From contig CAWBPA010000021.1 of assembly GCA_963790545.1 (NCBI GenBank), positions 1-64,000 of the forward strand: DNA of 64,000 bases. The letters run 5' to 3'. Made by a program: the position numbers and the translations under genes. Below, one piece after another: positions 1-9,429 of this stretch (position 1 is its first letter; each line of letters starts with the position of its first letter). The notes under the pieces were generated by a model. It was not told the origin of the DNA and ran no database searches. It saw nothing but the letters and a program-made list of their open reading frames with translations. The DNA comes from DATBJG01 sp963790545 (GTDB lineage Bacteria; Acidobacteriota; Vicinamibacteria; Vicinamibacterales; JAMQPK01).

Positions 1-1249
1 GCCACGACGACTGCTGCGGAATCGGGCGAGAGCGTGCTCGACGCGGCATTCACCTGCTCCAGGCTGACGGCATCGAGAAGTCCAGGCAGCCGTACATCGT
101 AATCGGCGCCGAGCCCGAAAAACTCGGCGGTCTGGAGAAAACGTGCGATGCCAGCATTGGTTTCAAGCATCCTCGGCATCGATCCAATCAGGAAACGTTT
201 GCAGTCGGCCAACTCCTCGGCGGTGATGCCCTCGCGGGCAATTCTGGCAATCTCTTCATCGATTAACGCGATCATCCGGTCCACATTCGCAGGGTTGACA
301 CCCGCACGCACCGTCAAGGGACTCTCGATGACATTCCCATCGAACGAGCTGAAAACGAGTACACCATCCCCTGCCGCTCTCGAATACTTTCGCCAAGTCG
401 TCCTCCCAGCGCGTACTGCCCGAGAGCGTTGTTCATCAGCGTAAACGCGTCATAGCGCGGATCCGAACGTGTAATAGTCGTGAAACCGTAAGCAATGTCA
501 GCCTGCGATTTGTTCATCATGGTGATCACCGACTGGCGGCGTGTGGCACTGCCTGGAGGCGAGGCCAGTGTCACACGGTCGGGAGGAGCTGCTGGCCAGT
601 TGCCGAACACCTTTGCTGCTGCATCAACGGCTTCTGAGGACACCACGTCACCAACGATCACGAGCGATAGGACGGACGGCGCGAATCGCGCTTCGTGGAA
701 CTTCTGCAGGGCCTGACGATCGAGGCGCTCCACCGTTTCGAGAGAGCCCTTCGATGGCCTGCCGTACGGATGACCGTTCGGATAGAGAAGCGTGAACAGC
801 CGTTCGACGGCGACGACGGCGGGATTATCCTCGTCCTGTCGAATAGCCGTCATCACCTCAACCCGTCGTTTGTCCACCTCCTCGAGGGGGATCGAGGGCG
901 CGGTGACAATCTCTCCAACAGTCTGGAGAATGGCCGCAAAATCTTCGACCAGACACGTACAGCTCACGATTTGCACGTGGCGCGTCGTGTGAACCGAAAC
1001 CGTGACGCCCCGGAAATCCAAATCTTCCGCAATCTCCTCGGCCGATCGATTCGTGGTACCCCAATCGATGACCCGTGAGAGGAAATGCGCCAGGCCTAAC
1101 TGAGAGTCGGACTCGAAGATGCTGCCGGCCTGAATGGCGGCACTGATCGTCACGGCGGGCGTCGCACGCGACTCCTTGACGATGATCACGGCGCCATTGT
1201 CCAGCACCTGACGGGTGGGGGCGAGGCCGCGGTGTGTGACGATCGTCAT
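1..1249 (-). CDS. M16 family peptidase-like protein lacking the zinc motif (frameshifted, C-terminus outside window)
   Basis: This is an insulinase/mitochondrial processing peptidase (M16) fold protein. The position where active members carry HxxEH reads GLAHFLSRV, so the zinc site is absent and the protein is probably the non-catalytic partner of its upstream neighbour. The reading frame breaks near position 345: up to there it reads through RERQGMVYSFS, and from about 340 down to the window edge the adjacent frame continues the family sequence (for example KRFLIGSMPRMLETNAG and AEFFGLGADYDVRLPG). A single missing base explains this. The ATG at 1249 shares one base with the TGA of the upstream M16 gene (TGATG), so translation is likely coupled. 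The 3' end runs off the window. Family assignment is confident; lack of catalysis is inferred from the missing motif. Confidence 0.85.
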
Positions 1250-2566
1250 CAGCGGCCGGCCGGCTGCGTGGGTTCAAACCAACCCACGGTTCGGTTGGAG
1301 CTTTCGGAGTACCGACGCGCGACGCGAGCCACATCCTCGAGCGTCACGGCATTGATTCGCGGCAGGAGCTTCTGACAGTCCTCGAAACTGGCAATGGTTT
1401 CGAAGTAACCGAGCTGATGGGCCATGGACGTCACGCTCTCGTCGTCGAACACCAGACGCGCGCGTAGCTGATTCGCGGCCTTCCGAAGCTCGGGTTCTGT
1501 AATGCCGTTGCACCTCACTTCGTCGATAACCTCGAGAGCCGCCACCTCAACGGCCGCAAGCGTCGCACGCTCGTTGACGGTCATGGACACTGCGTAGAGG
1601 AAGGGGTGCTCGGTCGGTACAATCGAGCCGGACACCGACGACACAAGCCCTTTTTCGACCAACGCACGGTAGAGTCGAGCGCTGCGCTGCGGAGATGGGT
1701 TCCGAAACTCGCCCACAGGTTGATTCCCTTGGCTCCTGTCAGCACCGCATCGAGCAGCAGCATCGGAAAGAAATCGTCATCGGAGAAGGCGGGCGCGCGG
1801 TACACAAGTTCACGTACGCCGTCATGCCCTCCCGGCGAATCGTGACGCGATGCTCTGCCAGCTGATCCGGCTCCTGGAGCGTCAATCGGGACGGCACGTC
1901 GGCGGGGGCAATTCCCCCGAATTGACCTTCGACGCGCCGCAACACGTCGTCTGTGTCGACATCACCCACGATTACCAGTGTCGCGTTCGTGGGAACGTAA
2001 TACCGCCGGTAGTGCTTGTAGAGCTGATCGCGGGTCATAGCACGGAGGTCGTTCACCCAACCGATGGTTGGATTTCGATATGGATGCACCTTGAAAGCGG
2101 CCGCCGTGACTTCGATATCGAGCAACTGATCGGGATCGTTTTCCCCGCCTTGGAGCTCGGAAATAATGATCGTGCGTTCTGCTTCGCAGTCGTCGGGATC
2201 GTACAAACAGTTGGCCATCCGCTCCGCTTCGATGAACAGCATGCGATCGAGCGCATCCCGCGAGGCCGTCTCGAGGTAAGTCGTCTGGTCAATCCACGTG
2301 TATCCATTCCAGCTTCCGCCGAACCGCTCGATGATCCCTTTCACCTGATCTCGCGGGATGTTCGTGGTCCCACGGAAGTTCATGTGTTCGACCCAATGCG
2401 AGACACCAGTCTGCCCGGGCAGCTCATCCTTCGAGCCCACTTTGTACCAGCACCAGACAGACGCCAGGGGCGCGGTGTGCACTTCCTGCACAAGGACCTT
2501 CAAGCCGTTATCCAGACATGTGGCCCTGATCGTTGGTGTATCAGCAAGGTGCGGGAAACTTGGCAT
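1249..2566 (-). CDS. M16 zinc metallopeptidase, catalytic type (two frameshifts)
   Basis: Predicted zinc-dependent processing peptidase. The N-terminal part has the inverted zinc motif HWVEH (HxxEH) followed about 75 residues later by the third-ligand region TIIISELQGGEND, as in active M16 proteases. The C-terminal M16 domain continues in two other frames: MYRAPAFSDDDFFPMLLLDA near 1805-1740, then the stretch ending TVGWFEPTQPAGR at 1249. This implies two single-base indels, near 1805 and 1715. Total length is about 440 residues, normal for a one-unit M16 subunit. No signal peptide is obvious. It is followed with a 1-base overlap by a paralogue without the zinc motif, the usual active/inactive heterodimer arrangement. 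Confidence 0.88.
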
Positions 2567-2724
2567 GTTTGTCCATTATACAAGTCGCGTTGCGGCGCCC
2601 CGGTGACACCGCCAGCGTGATCGGGCAAACTATAGGCAAAAATGGGCAAAAATTCTGGCGAGGAGTTTGCACCCCGTCAGAGGTGTACAAGGGACGACTG
2701 ATTCTCCACAGGAGGAATAGCGAT

Positions 2725-3532
2725 ATGACAAAGCGGACCTGGTTTGCAGCCGTCTGTGTGATTGCGCTCGCTCTTGCAGCGGCAGCCAGCGCGGAGCAAC
2801 GGGCCACGCTCGTCATGCGATCCGGCGAGCGCATCGGAGGCGAACTCGTTGATATGGGTGCGGAATTCACCTTTGCTGTGAACGGTGAAAACCGCCGTTA
2901 CCCGATCAATGATGTGGCCCTCATCGATTTCGTCAGCGGCGGACAGGGGCTTCCCGCCACGGAGCTCGCGGCCGTCCCGCCATCTGGTCATCTGATCATT
3001 CTGAGGAACGGTGAGGTCTTTACCGGAAGACTGATGGATGTGGCAGGAAAGCCGATGCAGATGGTGTTCAGCACGGCAAACGGTGAGCGCCGCATCAAGG
3101 CGTCAAACATGGGGCGCGTCTATCTCGCGCGTCCGGATACCGCTGGCAGCGCGGTCACATTGCCGGCTCCTGTTCCGGGTGGGCCCCAGCGGACGGTCAA
3201 TGTGCCTGGCAACGTGCAGTGGGTCGACTCCGGTTTCAACGTCCGGCAGGGTGAAACGATTCACTTCTCGAGCTCGGTCAGATCCAGTTCACCAAAACGC
3301 TGAGCACAGAGCCTCGCCTGCAGGCTCGCTGACTGGTGTGATGGAACCGCGCGCACCGGTTCCCTCGGTGTTGGCCGGCGAGCTGATCGGCCGCATTGGG
3401 TCGGGTCAAGCGTTCGCGATTGGAGACCAGGCTGCGATTGCCATGCCTCAGTCCGGTCGGTTCATGCTCGGCGTGAACGATGGGAACGTGCGAGACAATT
3501 CCGGTGTGTTCGTCGTGACCCTCTCACGCTAA
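2725..3532 (+). CDS. exported hypothetical protein with C-terminal galactose-binding-like region (frameshifted)
   Basis: The start is ATG 2725 with a GGAGG ribosome site at 2711-2715. The first 23 residues (MTKRTWFAAVCVIALALAAA...) form a clear Sec signal peptide. The mature part has two similar beta-rich segments (VMRSGERIGGELVDMG and ILRNGEVFTGRLMDVAG), each an attribute-style region. The C-terminal segment VLAGELIGRIGSGQAFAIG...GVNDGNVRDNSGVF resembles PA-I lectin/galactose-binding modules of secreted proteins. The frame is broken between 3275 and 3325: the downstream sequence continues in another frame to TAA 3532, which needs two small indels. It is the last gene before a strong terminator. 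Function unknown; a periplasmic or cell-surface role is inferred. Confidence 0.7.
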
Positions 3533-3553
3533 GCGTGGGTCACCGCGTTGGAG

Positions 3554-3587
3554 AACCCCGCCAGCTTCCGGCTGGCGGGGTTTTTTT
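3554..3587 (+). terminator. Rho-independent terminator after the exported protein
   Basis: A perfect 10-bp GC stem (CCCCGCCAGC at 3556-3565 with GCTGGCGGGG at 3571-3580), loop TTCCG, then seven T residues. It lies 23 bases after TAA 3532 and just upstream of ileS, separating the two transcripts. Confidence 0.95.
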
Positions 3588-3590
3588 GTG

Positions 3591-3596
3591 TACAAT
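3591..3596 (+). promoter_or_regulatory. possible -10 box for ileS
   Basis: TACAAT lies 18 bases before the ileS ATG, directly behind the terminator T-run. No good -35 hexamer is visible at the usual distance because that space is occupied by the terminator stem, so this is only suggestive. Confidence 0.35.
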
Positions 3597-3614
3597 TGCG
3601 TGTTCTGACCTGAC

Positions 3615-6408
3615 ATGGCCGACTGGAAGGACACGCTCAACCTGCCTCGTGGCGACTTCCCCATGAAGGCGAACCTGCCGACGACCGAGCCCAAAACGCT
3701 GGAGCGGTGGCAAGCCATGGATCTGTACGGCCAGATTCAGGCACGCCGGCGGGGGCGCGACAAATTCGTCCTTCACGACGGCCCGCCGTACACCAATGGC
3801 AATATTCACATGAGTACGGCGCTCAACAAGATCCTGAAGGATTTCGTCGTCAAATCGCGATCGATGGCGGGATACGCACGCCTACCAGCCAGGATACGAC
3901 TGCCACGGTCTCCCGATTGAACTACAAGTGGACCGCGAGCTCGGCTCCAGGAAGCGCGAGATTTCGGTGGCAGACTTCTGCCGGGCCTGTCGGGAGTACG
4001 CTGCCCGATACGTGGGTGCCATGACCGAGCAGTTTCAACGGCTCGGCATTCTCGGGAACTGGGACGACCCCTATCTGACGATGGACTTTCGATATCAGGC
4101 CGCCATCGTGCGTGCCCTCGGGAAGTTCGTCGAACAGAGTGTGGTCTACAAGGGCAAGAAGCCGGTTCATTGGTGCATCCACTGCCGTACGGCCCTCGCC
4201 GAAGCCGAAGTCGAGTACGGACCACACGTCGCCGTGAAATATGTCGAGTTTCCGCTCGCACCGGAGAGTGCCGGAGAGCTGGGATCGCGCGTGCCCGCGC
4301 TGGCTGGTCGCCCGGTGTCGGTCCTCATCTGGACGACGACGCCCTGGACCATCCCCTCGAACCTCGCGGTTGCGTTCCATCCTGACTATGACTACGCCGC
4401 CTATCAGGTCGAGGGACGCGCCATGATCGTCGCCGAAGCCCTGTCTGCCAGCGTGGCACAGGCTATCGGCAAGGAGTTCGGTTCGCCGATCGCGCGCATG
4501 AAGGGGGCCGAGCTCGAGCGCATTCGCTTCGAACACCCGTTGTACGCGCGTGCGTCGCTTGGCGTGCTGGGCGATTACGTCACGCTCGAAAGCGGAACAG
4601 GTGCTGTGCACACGGCGCCCGGGCATGGCGCCGACGACTTTCGCACGGGGCTGACCTACGGCCTGGAGATTTACGCTCCGGTCGGCCCGGCGGGACACTT
4701 TCTCGAAACGGTCGAACTGTTTGGTGGTATGCGCGTGTTCGACGCCAACCCGAAAGTCCAGGAAGCGTGGCTGCCCGCGGCCGACTGGCACGCCACAACG
4801 GTTTCGCACCAGTATCCCACTGCTGGCGCTGTCACAACCCGGTGATTTTCCTCGCGACGTCTCAGTGGTTCATCGGGCTGGACAGACCACTCCGCGACAA
4901 TCGCCCCCTTCGGGACGCCGCACTCGGCGAAGTGACCGGCAGGTCAGTGGATTCCCGCCTGGGGCCACGATGGATCCGGAACATGGTCGCCACCGACCTG
5001 ATTGGTGTATTTCCCGTCAGCGGGTATGGGGGGTCCGATCCCGGCCGTGGACTGTACCAACTGCGGCGAAGCCATGCTGACGACCGGGCTCGTCGAAAAG
5101 GCGGCGAAGTGTTCGAAACCTATGGCGCCGATGCATGGTACGAACGGCCGACCGAGGAGTTCGTGCCTGCAGGGTTGACGTGCCCGGCGTGCGGGGGGAG
5201 TACATTCGAACGGGAGATGAACATCCTGGACGTCTGGTTCGATTCCGGATCGAGCCACGAGGCGGTGCTCTCTGTTCGTCCCGATTTAACGTGGCCCGCA
5301 GACATTTACCTGGAAGGTAGCGATCAACATCGCGGGTGGTTCCAGAGCTCACTCCTCGTCGGCCTGGGACGCGAGGGCACGCGCCGTATCGGCAAGTGCT
5401 GACTCACGGCTTCATCGTCGCCGAAGACGGTCGGAAGATGTCGAAGTCGCTCGGCAATTCGATCGAACCGCAGGAAATCATCAAGCAGAGTGGTGCGGAT
5501 ATCCTGCGCCTGTGGGTGTCCATGAGCGACTGCACACAGGAAGTGCGGCTCAGTCGCGAGATTCTGGCGCGTGCCGTAGAGGCCTATAGAAAAATCCGGA
5601 ATACGCTGCGTAAGTCTGTCGATGAACTTGTACGATTCTCAGGTACTGTGGTGGATCGGATCGCATCGGGAGCAGCTTGCCGAGGTCGATCGATACATCC
5701 TGGCGCGGTATGCCGAGCAGGCGCAGCGGGTTCTCGACGCATACCGGGATGCTGATCACCCACGATCTTCCAGATCCTCAACGGATTCATGACCGTCGAT
5801 CTGAGCGCGTTCTACGCGGATGTATCCAAGGATTGCCTTTACACATTCGCGCCGCGATCCCGGGAGCGGCGATCAGCGCAAACCGCGATGTACGTCATGG
5901 CTGATGGTCTCGCGCGTCTCATCGCGCCGATCCTGCGCATTTACCGCCGACGAACTGTGGGGGTTCTTGCCAGGCGAGCGCGAGGAGTCTGTCCACATGG
6001 CCTTGTCCCGAAATGAGGCCGACCTCGCAAAACAGGCAGACCAGGCGCTGCTTGCCCGGTGGCATCAACTCTATCGGTGTCCGGGACCAGGTGCTTGGCC
6101 GCAATCGAGCCGCGTCGAAAAGACAAGACGATAGGTAGCTCGCTCGAGGCCAAGGTCTTCGCCCTCGGCCTCGAAGGAAGATCTCGGTTTGCTCGAACCG
6201 CACCGGGACGATCTCCCGATGCTGTCCATCGTGTCCCAGGTCACGCTCGAGCAGGGCAACGGGCACTTGACCGTCGACGGTGACGGCGGCGGACGGTGTC
6301 AAGTGTGAGCGGTGCTGGCGTATCGTGCCGAGCGTCTCATCCGATCCCGGACGCGGCGGGATCTGCGATTTGTGCGTGGGCGCGCTGGCGGGGCCGTTCA
6401 GCTCGTGA
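3615..6408 (+). CDS. ileS: isoleucyl-tRNA synthetase (multiply frameshifted)
   Basis: Class I aminoacyl-tRNA synthetase charging tRNA-Ile. Family landmarks occur in order but in different frames: HDGPPYTNGNIH (3774-3809), YQPGYDCHGLPIELQVDRE (from about 3885), the editing-domain motif WTTTPWTIPSNLAV, HCWRCHNP, RPDWCISRQRVWG (about 5000), NILDVWFDSGSSHEAV, GSDQHRGWFQSS, KMSKS (5435-5449), and the C-terminal zinc ribbon CERCW...CDLC ending at TGA 6408. Total span gives about 930 residues, normal for IleRS. At least eight single-base indels are needed. Because the gene is essential and every motif survives, sequencing error is far likelier than decay. The HIGH signature reads HMST at 3807-3818. 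It is followed closely by lspA. Confidence 0.93.
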
Positions 6409-6427
6409 GGATCTGGTGTCAGCGGTC

Positions 6428-6942
6428 GTGAGCCGCCTGCGGCCCACGCAACCGATCTGTGGCTGGCCGGTGGCATCGTTACACTCGATCAAGTGACGAA
6501 ACCGCTGGTGCGAGCGATGGTTCCGTCGTACGACAGCATCACGATCGTACCGGGCCTGCTCAACTTCACGCACGTTCAGAATACGGGCGCAGCGTTCGGG
6601 ATTTTGAATTTGACCGATTTTCCCTACAATACGCCGATTCTGATCACGGTGCACGTGATTGCACTTCTCAGTATCGGCATCTACGCGCTGAGCCTGCCCG
6701 TCAGTCAGCGGCTGGTCCGGACGGGGCTGAGTTTCATCCTGGGCGGTGCCATCGGTAACCTGATTGACCGCGTTCGGCACGGTTACGTCCTGGATTTCGT
6801 GGACGTGTATTGGCGCCAGTACCATTTCTGGGCGTTCAATGTGGCGGACGCTGCCATTACAATCGGCGTCGCCATGATCATCCTGGATCTGCTCTTGACG
6901 CGCGGAGCAGCACGGGGCAATGGGGTCCCCGCGCCTCGTTGA
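6428..6942 (+). CDS. lspA: lipoprotein signal peptidase (signal peptidase II), N-terminus frameshifted
   Basis: Inner-membrane aspartyl protease that cleaves signal peptides of diacylated prolipoproteins. The family signatures are clear: VQNTGAAFGILN, the first catalytic Asp in GGAIGNLIDRVRHGYVLDFVDVYW and the second in FNVADAAITIG. Four transmembrane segments are visible. The protein is continuous from DLWLAGGIVTLDQVTK, but no start exists in that frame. The likely initiator is GTG 6428 (VSRLR...), joined by one indel in the GCGGCCCACG stretch near 6445. An alternative GTG at 6493 would delete the first membrane helix. It sits between ileS and lgt, so two successive lipoprotein-maturation enzymes are encoded together. 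Confidence 0.92.
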
Positions 6943-6973
6943 AACCCGGGGCGCCACATCCGCAGTAAGGCAC

Positions 6974-7777
6974 ATGCATCCCATCCTCTTCAGCATCGGT
7001 CCTTTCACCATCTATACCTACGGTGTGCTGCTGGCCGCGGCGTATTTGCTGGGCTTGAAGCTGGCGATGATCCGCGCTCGATCGCGCTATCTCGACAGCA
7101 CCCGCGTCCTCGACCTCGGCGTCTGGATCATCATCAGCGCGCTTGTCGGCGCCAAGCTGATGTTGCTCGTCGTCGACTTCCAGTACTTCCGGGCAAATCC
7201 TGCCGAGCTCGTCTCGCTCGCGCGATCGGGCGGGGTGTTCTACGGGGGGTTGATCCTGGCCGTCATCGTTTCCATCTGGTATATCCGTCGTCAGGGCCTG
7301 CCGCTCTGGACCACGTGCGATGTCTTTGCGCCCGGCATCGCGCTGGGTCACGTGGTGGGACGACTCGGCTGCCTCATGGCCGGTTGCTGTTTCGGCAAGC
7401 CCGCCGATGTCCCGTGGGCCATCACCTTCACGGATCCGGCCGCATCGGTCAATGGAACACCGCTCGGCGTGCCGCTTCACCCCACGCAGCTCTATGAGGC
7501 GGGGGCTGAGCTGGTCATTCTCGGACTGCTCCTCGCCACCGAGCGTCGAGGCCGCACGTTCCCGGGCCGCACGTTCTGGACCTACATGCTGCTCTATGCC
7601 GTCTCGCGCTACGTGATTGAGTTCTACCGCGGCGATCCTCGGGGCGTCATCCTGGGTTGTCGACGTCACAGTTCATTTCTCTCCTGATCGGCCCTCTCAG
7701 CGTCGTCGATGCTGGTCTGGCTGGCTCGTCGCCAGTCGGCCCCGTCGCCCGAGAGCGCGCAGAAACGCGCTGCCTGA
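6974..7777 (+). CDS. lgt: prolipoprotein diacylglyceryl transferase (3' end frameshifted)
   Basis: Transfers diacylglycerol from phosphatidylglycerol to the lipobox cysteine of prolipoproteins, the step before LspA. Start ATG 6974 gives MHPILFSIGPFTIYTYG, typical of Lgt. The signature region reads GHVVGRLGCLMAGCCFGKP, the cysteine-containing variant rather than the E. coli GRIGNF form, and HPTQLYE and YRGDPRG follow. After YRGDPRG the frame changes twice (near 7660 and 7708), continuing LSTSQFISLLIGPLSVV and then MLVWLARRQSAP to TGA 7775-7777. About 267 residues with seven membrane segments. It lies 31 bases after lspA, so the two are probably cotranscribed. Confidence 0.92.
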
Positions 7778-7825
7778 TCACAGGTTCCCGAGATCGGAAC
7801 CGCGGTCGATCAACAGAGTGATGTC

Positions 7826-8792
7826 ATGAATGACGAGCCAACCCGTCTCGAGGTCCGGGTCCCGCCTTCGGAAACCGGCGCACGTCTGGATCAGTTCCTG
7901 GTCGGCGTCGTCCCCGACCATTCACGTTCGCAGATTCAGCGCCTGATCAAAGAGGGACTGGTCCAGGTCGAGGGGCGGCCAGCGCGGCCGAACACCGCGG
8001 TGCGCTCTGGCGATCGTATCCTCGTCGAGGTTCCACTTCCGAAAGACGCCAAGCCGGCGTCTCAGCCTCTTCCCATCGACATCGTGTACGAGGACGCCGA
8101 TCTGGTCGTCGTGAACAAGGCGGCCGGGATGGTGGTGCACCCGGCAGCCGGGCCATGCGGACGGAACATTGGTGAACGCGCTGTTGCACCATGTCGAAGA
8201 CCTCAGCGGCATTGGCGGCGAACGCCGCCCTGGAATCGTCCACCGGCTCGATCGCGGGACGTCGGGCCTGATGGTGGTGGCCAAGAATGACGCGACGCAC
8301 GGTGAACTGACCCGCCAGTTTCACGATCGCGAGGTCGAGAAGGAATACATGGCGCTCGTCTGGGGCCTCGTTCAGGCGGGGCGCCGCATCGATGCGCCGA
8401 TCGGCCGCGATCCGGTTCATCGGCAGAAGATGTCTGCCCGTGCGCGTCGCGCGCGATCGGCCGTCACGCGGGTGACGCGCGCCGAGCGGCTGCGGGGCGT
8501 GACCCTCATTCAGGTTGCCATTGCCACGGGCCGTACGCATCAGATTCGCGTGCATTTGAGCGCCATCGGCCACCCGATCGTGGGCGATCGCCTCTACGGG
8601 GGCACGCGGCGTCACATGCCAGGAGATCTCCGCGCACTCAAGCATCTCGAGCGTCCGTTTCTGCACGCCGAGCGGTTGGTGTTCACGCATCCGGCCGACG
8701 GCCGCCGCATGGAGTTCACCTCGTTGCTCCCCGACGATTTGCAGGCGGTGCTCGATGAACTACGCCTCGACCAGGACGACGAAGGAAGATAG
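7826..8792 (+). CDS. rluD: RluD-type 23S rRNA pseudouridine synthase (one frameshift)
   Basis: Isomerises uridines to pseudouridine in large-subunit rRNA. The N-terminal S4 RNA-binding domain spans roughly residues 15-75 (RLDQFLVGVVPDHSRSQIQR). The catalytic aspartate is in HRLDRGTSGLMVVAKND, and IATGRTHQIRVHL and GHPIVGDRLYG follow. The frame breaks near 8155 within HPAAG: upstream sequence ends in frame 7826 and the next frame continues LVNALLHHVEDLSGIGG to the stop at 8792. About 322 residues, normal length. It follows lgt by 48 bases. The exact target uridines cannot be deduced; RluD versus RluC is uncertain, the family is not. Confidence 0.9.
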
Positions 8793-8815
8793 CGAACAGC
8801 CTGCAGGATCACGCC

Positions 8816-9320
8816 ATGGACAATGAGAGGCACAATCGATCGGCGGTGGAGACGTCGCGCGTGGCTTTCACGGGCCGCATCTTCACCGTCGCAGTCGACC
8901 GTGTGCGCCTGCCGCACGGTACGACCGTCGAGATGGAGGTTGTCCGGCATCCGGTTTCAGTCATCTTGATTCCGGTCGATTCACGACGGTCGCATCATCC
9001 TCGTCAGGCAGTACCGCTACGCGGTCGATCGGTGGTTATGGGAGCTTCCAGCGGGGAGCGTGGACCCTGGCGAAACCCCAGAAGCGGCCGCCACGCGTGA
9101 GTGTGCCGAAGAAATCAGGCGCAGGCCTGGCTCAGTTCACGAGCTCGGTTCTCTCTATCCGAGCCCCGGGTATTGTGACGAGCTGATGGTGTTCTTTCGG
9201 TTGACGGATCTGCGCGAGCTGGGCCCGCACGATCCTGAGGCGCATGTCGATCCGGACGAAGATCTGGAGGTCCGTCACTTCACGGTCGACCAGATCCGGG
9301 ATCTCATTCCAGCGGGGTGA
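8816..9320 (+). CDS. Nudix hydrolase, ADP-ribose pyrophosphatase-like (one frameshift)
   Basis: Start ATG 8816. N-terminal part (RVAFTGRIFTVAVDRVRLP...MEVVRHPVSVILIPVD) and the downstream part DGRIILVRQYRYAVDRWLWELP are typical of ADP-ribose pyrophosphatase (NudF-like) Nudix proteins. One base is missing near 8980 where the frame changes. The Nudix box reads GSVDPGETPEAAATRECAEEIR: G, E, RE and EE are in the right register, but the consensus glycine after EExG is Arg. That is either a real variant or another base error. About 167 residues, ending 110 bases before the convergent lon gene. Substrate is inferred from family resemblance only. Confidence 0.85.
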
Positions 9321-9343
9321 GATTCAGGATATGAAAACGATCG

Positions 9344-9427
9344 TAGGCTTTGGGCTCTGGGCTTCGGGCTTTGGGCCATCCAGGCCCGAGGCCGAGACGG
9401 AGCCTAAAGCCAAGCCCAAAGCCTGAA
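9344..9427. repeat. period-7 degenerate array with inverted arms (between Nudix gene and lon)
   Basis: Five consecutive heptamers in exact phase from 9344: TAGGCTT, TGGGCTC, TGGGCTT, CGGGCTT, TGGGCCA. The right half (9402-9427) holds complementary units such as GCCTAAA, GCCCAAA, GCCTGAA. AGGCTTTGGGC (9345-9355) is the exact reverse complement of GCCCAAAGCCT (9414-9424), so RNA from either strand could fold. It fills the gap between two convergent genes; no T-run follows, so a classical terminator is not apparent. Confidence 0.8.
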
Positions 9428-9429
9428 GT

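Noticed and set aside
3615..6408. Programmed ribosomal frameshifting in ileS
   Set aside because: Eight or more breaks without slippery sequences or consistent direction, in a zone where all genes are broken, point to sequence error.
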